Shown: positions 19,931 to 30,337 of the stretch, piece by piece | How positions within the stretch are numbered: the first letter of the stretch is position 1 | Layout: each line of letters starts with the position of its first letter | Assembly: GCA_027485575.1 (NCBI GenBank) | Contig: JAIXQU010000088.1 | Span: 1 to 64,000, forward strand | DNA length: 64,000 nucleotides | Direction of reading: 5' to 3' | Origin: Cytophagaceae bacterium | GTDB lineage: Bacteria; Bacteroidota; Bacteroidia; Cytophagales; Flexibacteraceae | Position numbers and translations under genes: made by a program | Notes under the pieces: generated by a model | Told to the model about the DNA's origin: nothing | Database searches by the model: none | The model's input: the letters and a program-made list of their open reading frames with translations, nothing else

Positions 19931-22393
19931 CTATTTTCTGTTGGTCCATTCGGTTCCGGCCCAGGCCAGTAAAACCACAGATAATGAGCTGGCTGGCATT
20001 AAGATGGCTGCTACAATTGGCTCCAGATTTCCCATTATTGCATAGCTCAATCCAATGGCATTGTACAGCAGGGAAACTAAAAAGCATAGTTTTACAATGG
20101 TCATTGTATTTCTGGCCATTTGGAAATAATTTGATAGGTTGGGAAGCTCTGAAGCCAATAAAATGGCGTCACTTCCCGGAGTAAACTGATGTGCATCTGC
20201 AGCTATGGCAATTCCCACATTGGCTTGTTTCAAAGCGCCAGCATCATTTAATCCATCACCAACCATCGCAACTTTCAAATTTTTATTTTGCAGTTTATTG
20301 ATATACAAAAGCTTGCTCTCCGGAGTTTGGGCGAAACTTGTTTTGCCATTTTGATTTTCAAAGAGTTTTTGCCAAAAATCCTGGCCTTCAGCGTGGTCTC
20401 CACTTAGCAAATGAAGCTGAAAGTAAAGCCCTAGTTTGAAAATCAGATGGGTCACAAATGGCAAAGGACTTGATTTTATTATGAAACAGCCTTTATACAA
20501 ATCATTGATTTTAATATAGATATGAGAACCAGATTCATTTATAGCCGGTACTTTTAAGAAATTGGCAGAACCCGCTTCAACCTGAATTTCATTCCAGACC
20601 GCCCTCAATCCCTGGCCTTTTTCTTCATTGAATAGCTCGGGTCCGCTCGTTGTTTTGATTTTTAAAAAATTGCTCACGGCACTACTGAGCGGATGGGTAG
20701 AAGAAGAAAAAGTACTGGCAAGAGCCTCCTTTTCCTGTTGGCTCATTTCGGACCCAAGGTATTCCACTTTTACCCCAAATCTGTCTGTTAAAGTTCCGGT
20801 TTTATCAAAAACCAGGGTGTCTGATTGGGCCATATTTTCTACTACCTCGGATTTCTTTAAAAAGAATCCATTTTTGCCCAAAAGCCGCATGGTATTTCCA
20901 AGGGCAATGGGGTAAGCAAGAGCAAGAGTGCAAGGGCAGGCTATAATCAAGATTGAAACAAAGGAATGCCAGCTTTTTGTGGGGTCATTAAAAGCCCAAT
21001 AAACGGCCACCAATGTTGCGAGCAGTAAAACTATGGGTGTAAAATAAAAAGCGACCGAATCTGCAAAGGTCTTAACTGAAGCCTTTCCTTCTTTCTTAAA
21101 AATGGGGTTATTCCAGAGTGTAACTAAATGTGAACCAGACATTTCTCTGGTGACTTTAAGGATTAAAACTCCGGCATTTTGTTTCCCTCCGGCCATTATT
21201 TGTTTACCGGGTTCAATTTTTATAAGGTTCGATTCTCCACTCACAAAACTATAATCGATCAAAGCCTCTCCAGAAAAAAAGATGCCATCACAAGGCACGA
21301 TTTCTCCATGCCGTATTTTGATTAAATCGCCCTTTTTTATGTGTGAGGAAATTACAATTTCTTCCTCATTATCCTTCAACCTAATCACTGATAAAGGGAA
21401 ATACGATTTAAAGTCTCTTTCAAAGGATAGAAACTGAAAGGTTCGGTTTTGAACCCACCTCCCTATCAAAAGGAAGAAAATCAATCCGGTCAAAGAATCG
21501 AAATAGCCTGTTCCAGTTCCGGAAATGATTTCATAAAGACTTAAAATCAAGGTGGCTATCATCCCGACCCCAATGGGAACATCGATATTGAGTATTCTTT
21601 TGGTGATTCCCGTGTAGACAGCCTTGAGGTAAATCCAGCCGCTGAAAAACACGGCCGGCATTGCCAGAAACAGATTTAACCAACCAAAAAATCTTTGATA
21701 ACTTTCATCTTCAAGACCCAGATAATCTGGAAAACTGAGCAGCATAATATTGCCGGCACAAAATCCCGCCATGGCCATTCGAAGCGTCCATAGCATGGAC
21801 TCGCTCATTTGTTTTTTGTTTTTCTCTGCCCCATTTTCTGACAGATTTGGGCCGTAACTTATCTCATCAAGAAATGCAACCACCTCCCTGAAGGAGATTG
21901 TTTCCGGCAAATAAGTTATTTCAGTTTCCTTCTTTAAGAAGTTTACCCGGCAATCGATAATGCCATCTTTTCTCGTGTAAAGCCTTTCTAAAACCTGAAC
22001 ACAGGATGCACAATGTATGTTTGGAATAGAAAATCGAACCAAAATTGCTTTTCCTCTTTTTCCAATTATCCAATTTTCTATCACCTCCGGCGAATCAAGA
22101 TGATTTAGCTCCTGACTGTCTCTGGGTTTTTGTTTTTCCGGTATTTCACATCCTTTAATTTCAGAAAGAAAGTGATGGGCTGTTTTGCAGCCATGGCAAC
22201 AAAAGTACAATCCATCTTCCTCTATACTTTTATGGGCAGGTAGCCCGCAGTGGGCGCAATACAGCTTTTTAGATATTACACTTTTTACCATTGATTGAAG
22301 TTTTCCTGGTTTGCAATAATTACTAAATGGGCAAAAAGAATGCTGATACTTCAAAAACGATTTCCTGATTTTTGTCAGTTTTTTGAGGTACAT
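19931..22393 (-). CDS. heavy-metal translocating P-type ATPase (CcoI/FixI-like)
   Basis: N-terminal CAHCGLP...CCHGCKTAH, HMA IPNIHCASCVQVLERLY, membrane CPC (IIACPCTLALAYP), DKTGTLTD, AMVGDGLNDAGALKQANVGIAI. Confidence 0.92.
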   Translation of the reverse strand: MYLKKLTKIRKSFLKYQHSFCPFSNYCKPGKLQSMVKSVISKKLYCAHCGLPAHKSIEEDGLYFCCHGCKTAHHFLSEIKGCEIPEKQKPRDSQELNHLDSPEVIENWIIGKRGKAILVRFSIPNIHCASCVQVLERLYTRKDGIIDCRVNFLKKETEITYLPETISFREVVAFLDEISYGPNLSENGAEKNKKQMSESMLWTLRMAMAGFCAGNIMLLSFPDYLGLEDESYQRFFGWLNLFLAMPAVFFSGWIYLKAVYTGITKRILNIDVPIGVGMIATLILSLYEIISGTGTGYFDSLTGLIFFLLIGRWVQNRTFQFLSFERDFKSYFPLSVIRLKDNEEEIVISSHIKKGDLIKIRHGEIVPCDGIFFSGEALIDYSFVSGESNLIKIEPGKQIMAGGKQNAGVLILKVTREMSGSHLVTLWNNPIFKKEGKASVKTFADSVAFYFTPIVLLLATLVAVYWAFNDPTKSWHSFVSILIIACPCTLALAYPIALGNTMRLLGKNGFFLKKSEVVENMAQSDTLVFDKTGTLTDRFGVKVEYLGSEMSQQEKEALASTFSSSTHPLSSAVSNFLKIKTTSGPELFNEEKGQGLRAVWNEIQVEAGSANFLKVPAINESGSHIYIKINDLYKGCFIIKSSPLPFVTHLIFKLGLYFQLHLLSGDHAEGQDFWQKLFENQNGKTSFAQTPESKLLYINKLQNKNLKVAMVGDGLNDAGALKQANVGIAIAADAHQFTPGSDAILLASELPNLSNYFQMARNTMTIVKLCFLVSLLYNAIGLSYAIMGNLEPIVAAILMPASSLSVVLLAWAGTEWTNRK

Positions 22394-22523
22394 GGCATTG
22401 AGTCAAATTGTTCCTTTCTTTTTTATAAAGAGATTGTGTAAAGCCTGATTCAGTATTTTGAATTTTATTGATGCAAGAGTTTTTTTAAAACCAGTTTAAT
22501 TTTTTTCATTAATAGCTTCATAT

Positions 22524-23051
22524 TTGTGTTTTATGAGAACATTATTTTTATCGGTGGTGGTATTTTTTACCACAATTTCATTTTCAGTTTTTGCTCAGCA
22601 ACCCGCAAAGAGTAGCAGCGAGGGGCTTGTTTGGCAAACAGACCTACTAAAAGCCCACGAAATTTCTATCGCAAGCAAGAAGCCCATATTTGCTTTTTTT
22701 ACGGGCAGCGATTGGTGTGGTTGGTGCCATAAACTTCAAAGAGAGGTTTTTGCGAAGCAAGAGTTTATTGATTGGGCAAAGAAGAATGTGGTTTTGCTTG
22801 AACTGGATTTTCCCAGAAGCAAACAACTATCGCCGGAATTGACGCAGCAAAATTCAAGTCTGCAGCAGCAATTTCAGGTGCAGGGTTACCCAACAATTTG
22901 GATGTTTTTTACCGCTAAAGATCCAAAAGACAATAAATTTAATTTGAATCCTCTGGGCTCCCTGGGATATCCGTCTGGTGCCATTAAAGGCAAAGAGGAA
23001 TTGAAGTTTATTCAGGATGCCAATGCAGTTTTGGCCAACAAAAAGGGTTAA
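22524..23051 (+). CDS. secreted thioredoxin-family protein
   Basis: Signal peptide; FFTGSDWCGWCHKLQREVF active site; VQGYPTIWMF cis-Pro region. Confidence 0.85.
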   Translation: MCFMRTLFLSVVVFFTTISFSVFAQQPAKSSSEGLVWQTDLLKAHEISIASKKPIFAFFTGSDWCGWCHKLQREVFAKQEFIDWAKKNVVLLELDFPRSKQLSPELTQQNSSLQQQFQVQGYPTIWMFFTAKDPKDNKFNLNPLGSLGYPSGAIKGKEELKFIQDANAVLANKKG

Positions 23052-23074
23052 AATTCTTTATTTTATTGGAAGAG

Positions 23075-23107
23075 AAACAGGCTGATTTTCCGGCCTGTTT
23101 TTTTATG
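23075..23107 (+). terminator. Rho-independent terminator after thioredoxin-family gene
   Basis: AACAGGC..GCCTGTT hairpin followed by a T run. Confidence 0.7.
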
Positions 23108-23287
23108 CATAAATTTTGGCTTTGACACTACGGCCAATTCAGCAGTATTTTTTCTTTGATTTGAAGAAAATATTCTCATGATTTGCTAAACAGTCACCAG
23201 AAGAAAACTGTTTTTTTGGAATTTACGAGGTTAAAAAATCTCATAAACAACTGAAATTCAAATAGTAAATTAACATTTAAAATAGCG

Positions 23288-24637
23288 ATGGCCAATCTTT
23301 TTACAAATTTTGCAGGAATAAAATCACCCAATCCATTTTGGCTGGCCTCTGCTCCACCCACCAATTCTGGTTACCAGATAATGAAAGCATTTGATACCGG
23401 TTGGGGAGGTGCTGTTTGGAAAACACTTGGGGTGCCGGTTGTTAACGTTTCCAGCAGATATGGTGCCGTCAACTATCGGGATACCCGAATGATGGGTTTT
23501 AATAACATAGAGTTAATTACCGACAGGCCTTTAGCAGACAATCTTAGAGAAATTGAGGAAGTAAAAAAGCGATTTCCTGACCATGCGGTTATCGCTTCTT
23601 TAATGGTAGAAAGCAAAGCAGAATGGCATCAGATTGTAAAAGATGCAGAAAATGCAGGTTCTGATGGAATAGAATTAAATTTTGGATGTCCACATGGAAT
23701 GTGCGAACGAGGAATGGGATCGGCAGTTGGTCAGGAGCCTAAAATCTTGAAAATGATTGTAGAATGGGTGATGGAAGTGGCAAAAATACCTGTGATCGTT
23801 AAACTCACACCAAACATTTCGGATATTACCAGACCTGCCTTGGCGGCAAAGGAAGGAGGAGCCAATGCGGTTTCTTTAATAAATACAATCCAGAGTATTG
23901 TTGGCGTTGATATTGACAATTTTGTGCCTTACCCGGTTGTGGATGGAAAAAGCACCAATGGCGGATATTGTGGTCCGGCAGTTAAACCCATTGCACTTAA
24001 TATGACCAAGAATGTCGCCCAGCATCCGAATGTTCAATTGCCCATTTCAGGTATCGGAGGTATTGAAACCTGGCGGGATGCCGTTGAATTTATTTTACTA
24101 GGAGCAAGCAATGTACAGGTTTGTACGGCAGTTATGCATTATGGCTTTGGCATTATCAGGGAAATGAAAAGAGGCCTGGAGGACTATATGGACCAGAAAG
24201 GCTTTCAAACAATAGACCAAATGGTGGGTCGGGCCCTACCAAATGTTTTGCATTGGGAAGACCTTAACCTGAAATATAAAGTGGTGGCCAATATCAATGA
24301 GGATAAGTGTATCGGATGCCAACTATGTTACACTGCCTGTGAAGACGGTGCCCATCAAGCCATTGGTTTAAATGCTGATCCATTGAACCGTACGCCTTTT
24401 ATTATTGAAGAAAACTGTGTAGGTTGTAATCTTTGCTCTCTTGTTTGTCCGGTTGAAGATTGCATTACCATGGACAGGAGAGATGACCAAACACAGCATT
24501 TAACCTGGAAGCAAAGAACTGAAACCGGGAATGTGCCAACCTCATTTAACGATCCGCTGGCTGGAGGTCTTCACCATTGGGTACCAAAGCCAGAAGAGGC
24601 TTTTCAAACAAAAACACCTTTACATTATAAAGGTTGA
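23288..24637 (+). CDS. preA: NAD-dependent dihydropyrimidine dehydrogenase subunit PreA
   Basis: Dihydroorotate-dehydrogenase-like barrel (FAGIKSPNPFWLASAPPTNSGYQIMKAFD, ELNFGCPHGMCERGMGSAVGQ) plus 2x[4Fe-4S] CIGCQLCYTAC / CVGCNLCSLVCPV. Confidence 0.92.
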   Translation: MANLFTNFAGIKSPNPFWLASAPPTNSGYQIMKAFDTGWGGAVWKTLGVPVVNVSSRYGAVNYRDTRMMGFNNIELITDRPLADNLREIEEVKKRFPDHAVIASLMVESKAEWHQIVKDAENAGSDGIELNFGCPHGMCERGMGSAVGQEPKILKMIVEWVMEVAKIPVIVKLTPNISDITRPALAAKEGGANAVSLINTIQSIVGVDIDNFVPYPVVDGKSTNGGYCGPAVKPIALNMTKNVAQHPNVQLPISGIGGIETWRDAVEFILLGASNVQVCTAVMHYGFGIIREMKRGLEDYMDQKGFQTIDQMVGRALPNVLHWEDLNLKYKVVANINEDKCIGCQLCYTACEDGAHQAIGLNADPLNRTPFIIEENCVGCNLCSLVCPVEDCITMDRRDDQTQHLTWKQRTETGNVPTSFNDPLAGGLHHWVPKPEEAFQTKTPLHYKG

Positions 24638-24657
24638 ATCTGAACGCTATAAAATAA

Positions 24658-24685
24658 ATAAGCCCCATTCCGTAGGGGCTTGTTT
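24658..24685 (+). terminator. terminator after preA
   Basis: AAGCCCC-ATTCCGTA-GGGGCTT hairpin followed by TGTTT. Confidence 0.6.
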
Positions 24686-24715
24686 ATACGCAATTCGTCA
24701 AATATTTATGAAGGG

Positions 24716-24949
24716 TTAAAACTGTTTATATGCTCCTTTGTATTGGAGTGAATTATAGTAGGATACTCTTTTTTTATTCTCCTGTCCATTTCTTTTTTTT
24801 ACGTGCTTTGAAGCTGTAAATTCTGTTTCTCCAGGCCTTTCAACAGATGTCACTTTTTTTTCGGCAGAACCACCACATGCCCAGAGAGACAACGAGGCGA
24901 TTAAAACAAAGAATAGAGATTTCATAGGTGGTGGCAGAAATTTTAACAA
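24716..24949 (-). CDS. small predicted lipoprotein, unknown function
   Basis: MKSLFFVLIASLSLWACGG lipobox signal (likely start at the internal Met); no recognisable domain. Confidence 0.5.
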   Translation of the reverse strand: MLKFLPPPMKSLFFVLIASLSLWACGGSAEKKVTSVERPGETEFTASKHVKKRNGQENKKRVSYYNSLQYKGAYKQF

Positions 24950-25270
24950 AAGTAAAAGTTGGCTCCCTGGGAATTCTTCTGCTTTTGGCTTTAATAGTTC
25001 CTGTGTAAGTTCAATATGGTTTTATCTCCAATTTTATTTTCCGTGTTGGCGCCAACATATTTTTCTTGGTTTTTGAAAGGATCAATTTGGAGTTGAACCG
25101 CCTTTTATAGCTAAAATCTGGCATTTACCCCATTGTTTCAATTCTAAATTCATTGTTATTCAATTATTTCATTAAAAAAGCATGAATATTTTGAAATCGA
25201 TTAATTTTCAATTGATTTTAGCACCAATTTTGTCCTTTCATTATATTTCTTCCTTCAAAGAAGGAAATTC

Positions 25271-27463
25271 ATGAACCAACATATTCTTCAGAAAACACTA
25301 GAGGCTTTTGCCCACCACAATAATCATAAATTTGACAAGTCGGCTATAACCAAGCCCTTGGCTGAGGAAAGGGTTTATAATGAGGATGAAATTGCCCTTT
25401 TTGTCAATGATTTTATACTTTCAGCTGCCAATATTGAGATTTCTGCCAAGCTTAATTTACTGGATCCTGAGCAATTAAAATTTGCCATTAGAGAGCTTAC
25501 AACTCCCTTTCTTTTATTTGAAAAGACAAATTCAGGTTGGATTCCGGTTATTTTATATCAAAATAAACAAAAGGCTCCAATAGCAGAAAGGATCCTGGCC
25601 CAAGGAAACCAGGTTCTTGAAGGCCATTTGATAGATGCCAAAAACCTATTGGAAATTGAAGATACCAATGACATTTCGCATGAGAAAAAATATATACTGG
25701 TTACAGCCCTGACCTGGAGGGCAATGGTCAGTCACTTCTACAATGATACGCACAAATCAAAAGGACATTTAACTCCATTAAAAAGGCTGTTTAAGCTTTT
25801 AGGAAATGAGAAAAAGGATATTGGCTATATTTATATATATGCCATGGTTATCGGATTAATATCCTTAAGTCTTCCGATTGGAATCCAGTCTATCATCAAC
25901 CTGATTTCGGGAGGTCGGTTTTTCAACTCCGTTATTGTTCTTATCAGTTTGGTTATTATCGGGGTTTTGGTTTCGGGCGGACTCCAAATAATGCAGATGA
26001 CTTTGGTGGAGGTTTTGCAACGGCGAATTTTTGCGAAAGCCTCATATGAACTTGCTTTCCGAATTCCCAGAATAAAAATGGAAAGTCTGGCTGGGTACTA
26101 TCCTCCTGAATTAATGAACAGGTTTTTTGAGGTGATGAACATTCAAAAAGGCCTTCCTAAGCTTTTGATTGATATTTCAGCGGCACTTCTTCAAATCATT
26201 TTTGGTCTGCTGCTTCTTTCATTTTACCACCCTTTCTTTATTGTTTTTACTGGATTTCTGGTTTTTCTGGTACTCCTTATTTTCAGATTTACCGGAAACA
26301 AAGGCCTGGAAACCAACATAAAAGAATCAAAATACAAGTACAAAATGGCTCAATGGTTTGAAGAACTTGCCAGAACACTTTCTACCTTTAAATTAGCCGG
26401 TACTACAAACCTTCCGCTTGAGAAAACAGATAAATTCGTTAATAATTACTTGGTTTACAGGAAAAAGCATTTTTCTATTTTGATTCTTCAATATGGAAAT
26501 ATACTTGCGTTTAAAACCCTGGTCACTGCGGGTATCTTAATCATCGGAACCATTCTGGTTGTTGACAGGCAGATTACCTTAGGTCAATTTGTTGCCTCAG
26601 AATTGGTTATCATCATCGTAGTTGCGGCTTTGGAAAAGATTGTTCTCAACATCGATATTGTCTATGACTTGCTGACTGCGGTTGATAAACTGGGATTCGT
26701 AACCGATTTGCCGCTTGAAGAAAACAAAGGATTTGTAAATGTGCTTCCAAAAAGGGAAAATGGCATGGAGTTGGGTATCAAAGACCTTCATTTTTCATAT
26801 CCAAATTCTGAAAAGGAGGCATTAAATGGGTTGACACTTGATATTCCTTCAGGTTCCAGATTTTGCATTTCCGGATACAGTGAATCTGGAAAAGAAACGC
26901 TGGCCCGACTTTTGGGAGGGATTTACACCAATTATACCGGCAATTTTAATGTAAACGGAATCTCATTTCGGGACATCGAAATCAATCATTACCGGGATTT
27001 GGTAAGCAAAAATTTTGATAGGTCAGAAATATTTGATGGTACGATTCTTGAAAATATAACGCTCGGTAAGCCTGGAATTTCTTTCAAAGATGTAACTGAA
27101 GTACTCCATGCCCTTCACCTGATGGATGACATCAATCGGTTAAAAGATGGAATTCTGACTGACCTGGTAGGAACTGGCAACATGCTGTCAAATTCGGTTT
27201 TAGAAAAAATAATTCTGGCCCGTTGTCTTGTAGTAAAACCGGCCTTGCTCATTATTTCATATCCGGTTTTTATGCTTGAAAAATCTGAAAGGAATTATAT
27301 CTATAACATCCTGATGGATAGAAAAATACCAATGACTGTTTGCTTTATTACAAATGATATTGATTTACAGCAGGAATCTGATCTGGTTTTTGTTTTAGAA
27401 AAAGGTAAGCTGAAAGCATCAGGCACTTACGAACAAGTTAAGCCATATTTGAAGGGACTATAA
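25271..27463 (+). CDS. ABC transporter-like permease/ATP-binding fusion (T1SS type) with degenerate nucleotide-binding domain
   Basis: N-terminal domain, TM domain, C-terminal NBD fold (LHFSYPNSEKEALNGLTLDIPSGSRFCISGYSESGKETLARLLGGI...FDGTILENITLG); followed by HlyD and TolC genes. Confidence 0.85.
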   Translation: MNQHILQKTLEAFAHHNNHKFDKSAITKPLAEERVYNEDEIALFVNDFILSAANIEISAKLNLLDPEQLKFAIRELTTPFLLFEKTNSGWIPVILYQNKQKAPIAERILAQGNQVLEGHLIDAKNLLEIEDTNDISHEKKYILVTALTWRAMVSHFYNDTHKSKGHLTPLKRLFKLLGNEKKDIGYIYIYAMVIGLISLSLPIGIQSIINLISGGRFFNSVIVLISLVIIGVLVSGGLQIMQMTLVEVLQRRIFAKASYELAFRIPRIKMESLAGYYPPELMNRFFEVMNIQKGLPKLLIDISAALLQIIFGLLLLSFYHPFFIVFTGFLVFLVLLIFRFTGNKGLETNIKESKYKYKMAQWFEELARTLSTFKLAGTTNLPLEKTDKFVNNYLVYRKKHFSILILQYGNILAFKTLVTAGILIIGTILVVDRQITLGQFVASELVIIIVVAALEKIVLNIDIVYDLLTAVDKLGFVTDLPLEENKGFVNVLPKRENGMELGIKDLHFSYPNSEKEALNGLTLDIPSGSRFCISGYSESGKETLARLLGGIYTNYTGNFNVNGISFRDIEINHYRDLVSKNFDRSEIFDGTILENITLGKPGISFKDVTEVLHALHLMDDINRLKDGILTDLVGTGNMLSNSVLEKIILARCLVVKPALLIISYPVFMLEKSERNYIYNILMDRKIPMTVCFITNDIDLQQESDLVFVLEKGKLKASGTYEQVKPYLKGL

Positions 27464-27466
27464 TCC

Positions 27467-28831
27467 ATGCTCAATATTTCACAAAACAAAGTTCCAAAAG
27501 ACTGGGCCAACCAACAGTTCCAGGCCTTGCGAACAATGAATACTTACGAAAACGGTAGGATTTTAGCCATTTGGTTGATGGGTATTTCTCTATTGTTGAC
27601 ACTTTGCCTTTTTTTGCCATGGCAACAAAATATTCCAGGCAAAGGTAAGCTGACGGCCCTTGATCCTGCCCATCGTCCTCAACAAATCCAAACGGCTATC
27701 GCAGGAAGAATTACCAGTTGGAAGGTTAAGGAAGGACAGTATGTAAATAAAGGCGATACCATATTGACCTTGGCGGAGATTAAGGATGATTATTTTGATC
27801 CGGATTTGCTTAAAAGATTGTCAGAACAGCTGAATGCAAAAGAAACCAGCATTAAGGCTACTGAAAATCAGGTGGCAGCCATAAAAATGCAAATCATTGC
27901 TCTTGAAAATGGAAGAAAGTTTACCCTTCAAAAGACAAGAAACAAGGTTAAACAAAACCGACTCAAGGTTATTAGCGATAGTACTGATTTTGAAGCTGAA
28001 AAAATCCAGTTCTCTACCGCAAAGCTGCAGTATGATAGGTTTAAGGCTCTTTTCGAAAAAGATGGTCTTATTTCTTTAACTGATTTGGAACGAAGAAATC
28101 TGAAGTTACAGGAAACGACCGCCAAAAAAATGAGCGCACAAAACAAATACTTTGTTGCTAAAAATGAGTTGATTAACTCCTTGATTGAGCTTAGTTCAGT
28201 TGATGCCGAATACTCGGATAAGATTTCAAAAGCAAGCTCAGAACTTGGCGCCAAGCAAAGCTATCTGGCAGATGCCCAAAGTGAGTATTCCAAACTAAGA
28301 AATAAAATTTCAAATGTTGAGGTAAGAACCCAGAATTATGCCTTAACAGCCCCGCAGGATGGATTTATCATCAAGGCATTGAAAGTTGGATTGGGAGAAA
28401 CTGTTAAAGAAAATGAAGCACTGGCAACCATAATGCCAGATATAAAGGTAAAAGCTGTAGAACTGTATGTGAAAGCCATGGATGTTCCTTTACTTTCAAG
28501 AGGGAGGCATGTCCGTTTGCAATTTGATGGATGGCCGGTCCTTCAGTTTTCTGGTTGGCCAAATGCCTCCGTTGGAACCTTTGGAGGGGAGGTCATTGTC
28601 ATAGATTATGTTGCCTCAGTGGGAGGCGATTATCGTATTTTAGTAGTTCCTGATAGAAACACCGATGAACCCTGGCCTGATCAATTGCGGTTGGGTTCAG
28701 GAGTTAATGGTTGGGTAATGTTGAATGATGTGCCGGTTTGGTATGAACTTTGGCGTCAAATCAATGGGTTTCCGCCTACGATCAGTATGGAAGAGGCAGA
28801 AAAAAGTTTTGATAAACAAGATAAAAAATAG
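27467..28831 (+). CDS. HlyD-family secretion/membrane-fusion protein
   Basis: Single N-terminal TM, biotinyl-lipoyl-like GRITSWKVKEGQYVNKGDTILTLAEI, coiled coil, ALTAPQDGFIIKALKVGLGETVKENEALATIMP. Confidence 0.9.
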   Translation: MLNISQNKVPKDWANQQFQALRTMNTYENGRILAIWLMGISLLLTLCLFLPWQQNIPGKGKLTALDPAHRPQQIQTAIAGRITSWKVKEGQYVNKGDTILTLAEIKDDYFDPDLLKRLSEQLNAKETSIKATENQVAAIKMQIIALENGRKFTLQKTRNKVKQNRLKVISDSTDFEAEKIQFSTAKLQYDRFKALFEKDGLISLTDLERRNLKLQETTAKKMSAQNKYFVAKNELINSLIELSSVDAEYSDKISKASSELGAKQSYLADAQSEYSKLRNKISNVEVRTQNYALTAPQDGFIIKALKVGLGETVKENEALATIMPDIKVKAVELYVKAMDVPLLSRGRHVRLQFDGWPVLQFSGWPNASVGTFGGEVIVIDYVASVGGDYRILVVPDRNTDEPWPDQLRLGSGVNGWVMLNDVPVWYELWRQINGFPPTISMEEAEKSFDKQDKK

Positions 28832-28841
28832 AGTACTGATT

Positions 28842-30257
28842 TTGAAACTTGCCCGATCCCAAAGATTTCTAATCCTTACTTTTCTCCTTGTCCGGAATTT
28901 TTCTTTCGGCCAGGCAGACTCTTTGCTTACTCCCAGGATTTTTTTTAAAGCTGTAGCGCTTTATCATCCTTTGGTGAGACAGGCAAATTTATTTGGAGAT
29001 GTTGCAAGCCAGGAGTTAATGATGAATAAGGGTCAATTGGATCCCAAGCTAAATACCCAATTCAACAGAAAATCGTTTGACGGAAAGGAATATTACAATC
29101 TTTTCAATCCCGAAATTAAAATTCCAACCTGGCCTGGAATTGACTTTAAAGCTGGATTTGAGCGCAATGTGGGTTCAAACATAAGTGATGAGGATGTTAC
29201 CCCGTTTAATGGTCTTCAATATTTTGGCATTGGCCTTCCTCTTGGCCAGGGACTATTTACGGATGTTCGTAGAACCACCATTAAACAGGCAAAAATTGGC
29301 CTTCAATTGGCTGAAGCTGAAAGGCTTAAACAAATAAACAAAGTTGTTTTTACCGCTGCCAAAGACTATTGGGAATGGTATTTCAATGTAGAGCAACTTA
29401 ACAACGCCAGAGATGCTTATCGTTTTGCTTCGGAAAGATACAGAGCAGTTGTTCAGCGTATTATAGTTGGCGATTTGGCCCCGGTTGATTCGGTTGAAGC
29501 TTTGATTTTTTTGCAGGACAGGGATATTTTTTTAAAACAATCCAGGTTTGATGAGTTAAACAGCAGGCTCCAACTTTCTACCCATCTTTGGTCGCCGGAA
29601 GCACAGCCGCTTGAGTTGGCTGAATCTGCAAAACCAGAAATTCCCAATGAGTTTATGGTTGTTGTATCTGATTCATTAATAACCAATCTAATTGGTTTGG
29701 CAAAAACACAACATCCTGAAATACAAAAGTTTCGTTTTAAAATCGACCAATTAAATTTAGAAAGGGACCTGGGGCGGGAAATGCTCAAACCCACATTGAA
29801 TTTGAATTATACATGGCTTTCCAGAACTGATAACAGTGTCTGGGCAACAAATACCATTGACAGAAACTATAAGTTTGGTTTTGATTTTGCATTTCCACTG
29901 TTTTTAAGAAAGGAAAGAGGAAAATTGGGTCTGGTAAAGACCAAAATATTGCAAACTCAATTGGAGCAAAGTCAGGTGATTAGAAATATAGAGATTGACG
30001 TAACAACAAGCTTCAACGACCTTAAAAATCTGGAAAGTCTGATTGTCCTGCAAAGGAAAATGGTAGATAACTATGAGAGGCTGAGGGATGCAGAAATAAA
30101 GAAATTTGAAAATGGGGAGAGCTCACTTTTTCTAATCAACAGCAGAGAAAGCAAGCTTATCGAAAGCAGAATTAAACTTGCCTCATTGATATCAAAATAT
30201 CAAAAGGAAAAAGCTGGTGTTTATTATGCAGCAGGTCGAAATCCTTTTAACCCATAG
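28842..30257 (+). CDS. TolC-family outer membrane efflux protein (probable TTG start; ORF open from 28725)
   Basis: Signal-like LILTFLLVRNFSFGQ, paired helical OEP repeats; third gene of ABC-HlyD-TolC operon. Confidence 0.85.
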   Translation: MKLARSQRFLILTFLLVRNFSFGQADSLLTPRIFFKAVALYHPLVRQANLFGDVASQELMMNKGQLDPKLNTQFNRKSFDGKEYYNLFNPEIKIPTWPGIDFKAGFERNVGSNISDEDVTPFNGLQYFGIGLPLGQGLFTDVRRTTIKQAKIGLQLAEAERLKQINKVVFTAAKDYWEWYFNVEQLNNARDAYRFASERYRAVVQRIIVGDLAPVDSVEALIFLQDRDIFLKQSRFDELNSRLQLSTHLWSPEAQPLELAESAKPEIPNEFMVVVSDSLITNLIGLAKTQHPEIQKFRFKIDQLNLERDLGREMLKPTLNLNYTWLSRTDNSVWATNTIDRNYKFGFDFAFPLFLRKERGKLGLVKTKILQTQLEQSQVIRNIEIDVTTSFNDLKNLESLIVLQRKMVDNYERLRDAEIKKFENGESSLFLINSRESKLIESRIKLASLISKYQKEKAGVYYAAGRNPFNP

Positions 30258-30337
30258 ATATTTGATTACCAGTTGTTTCCAGGTTTATTGATTTTGCTCC
30301 AATCAAAAGTCAAATTGTGCACGATAACCAAAACATA

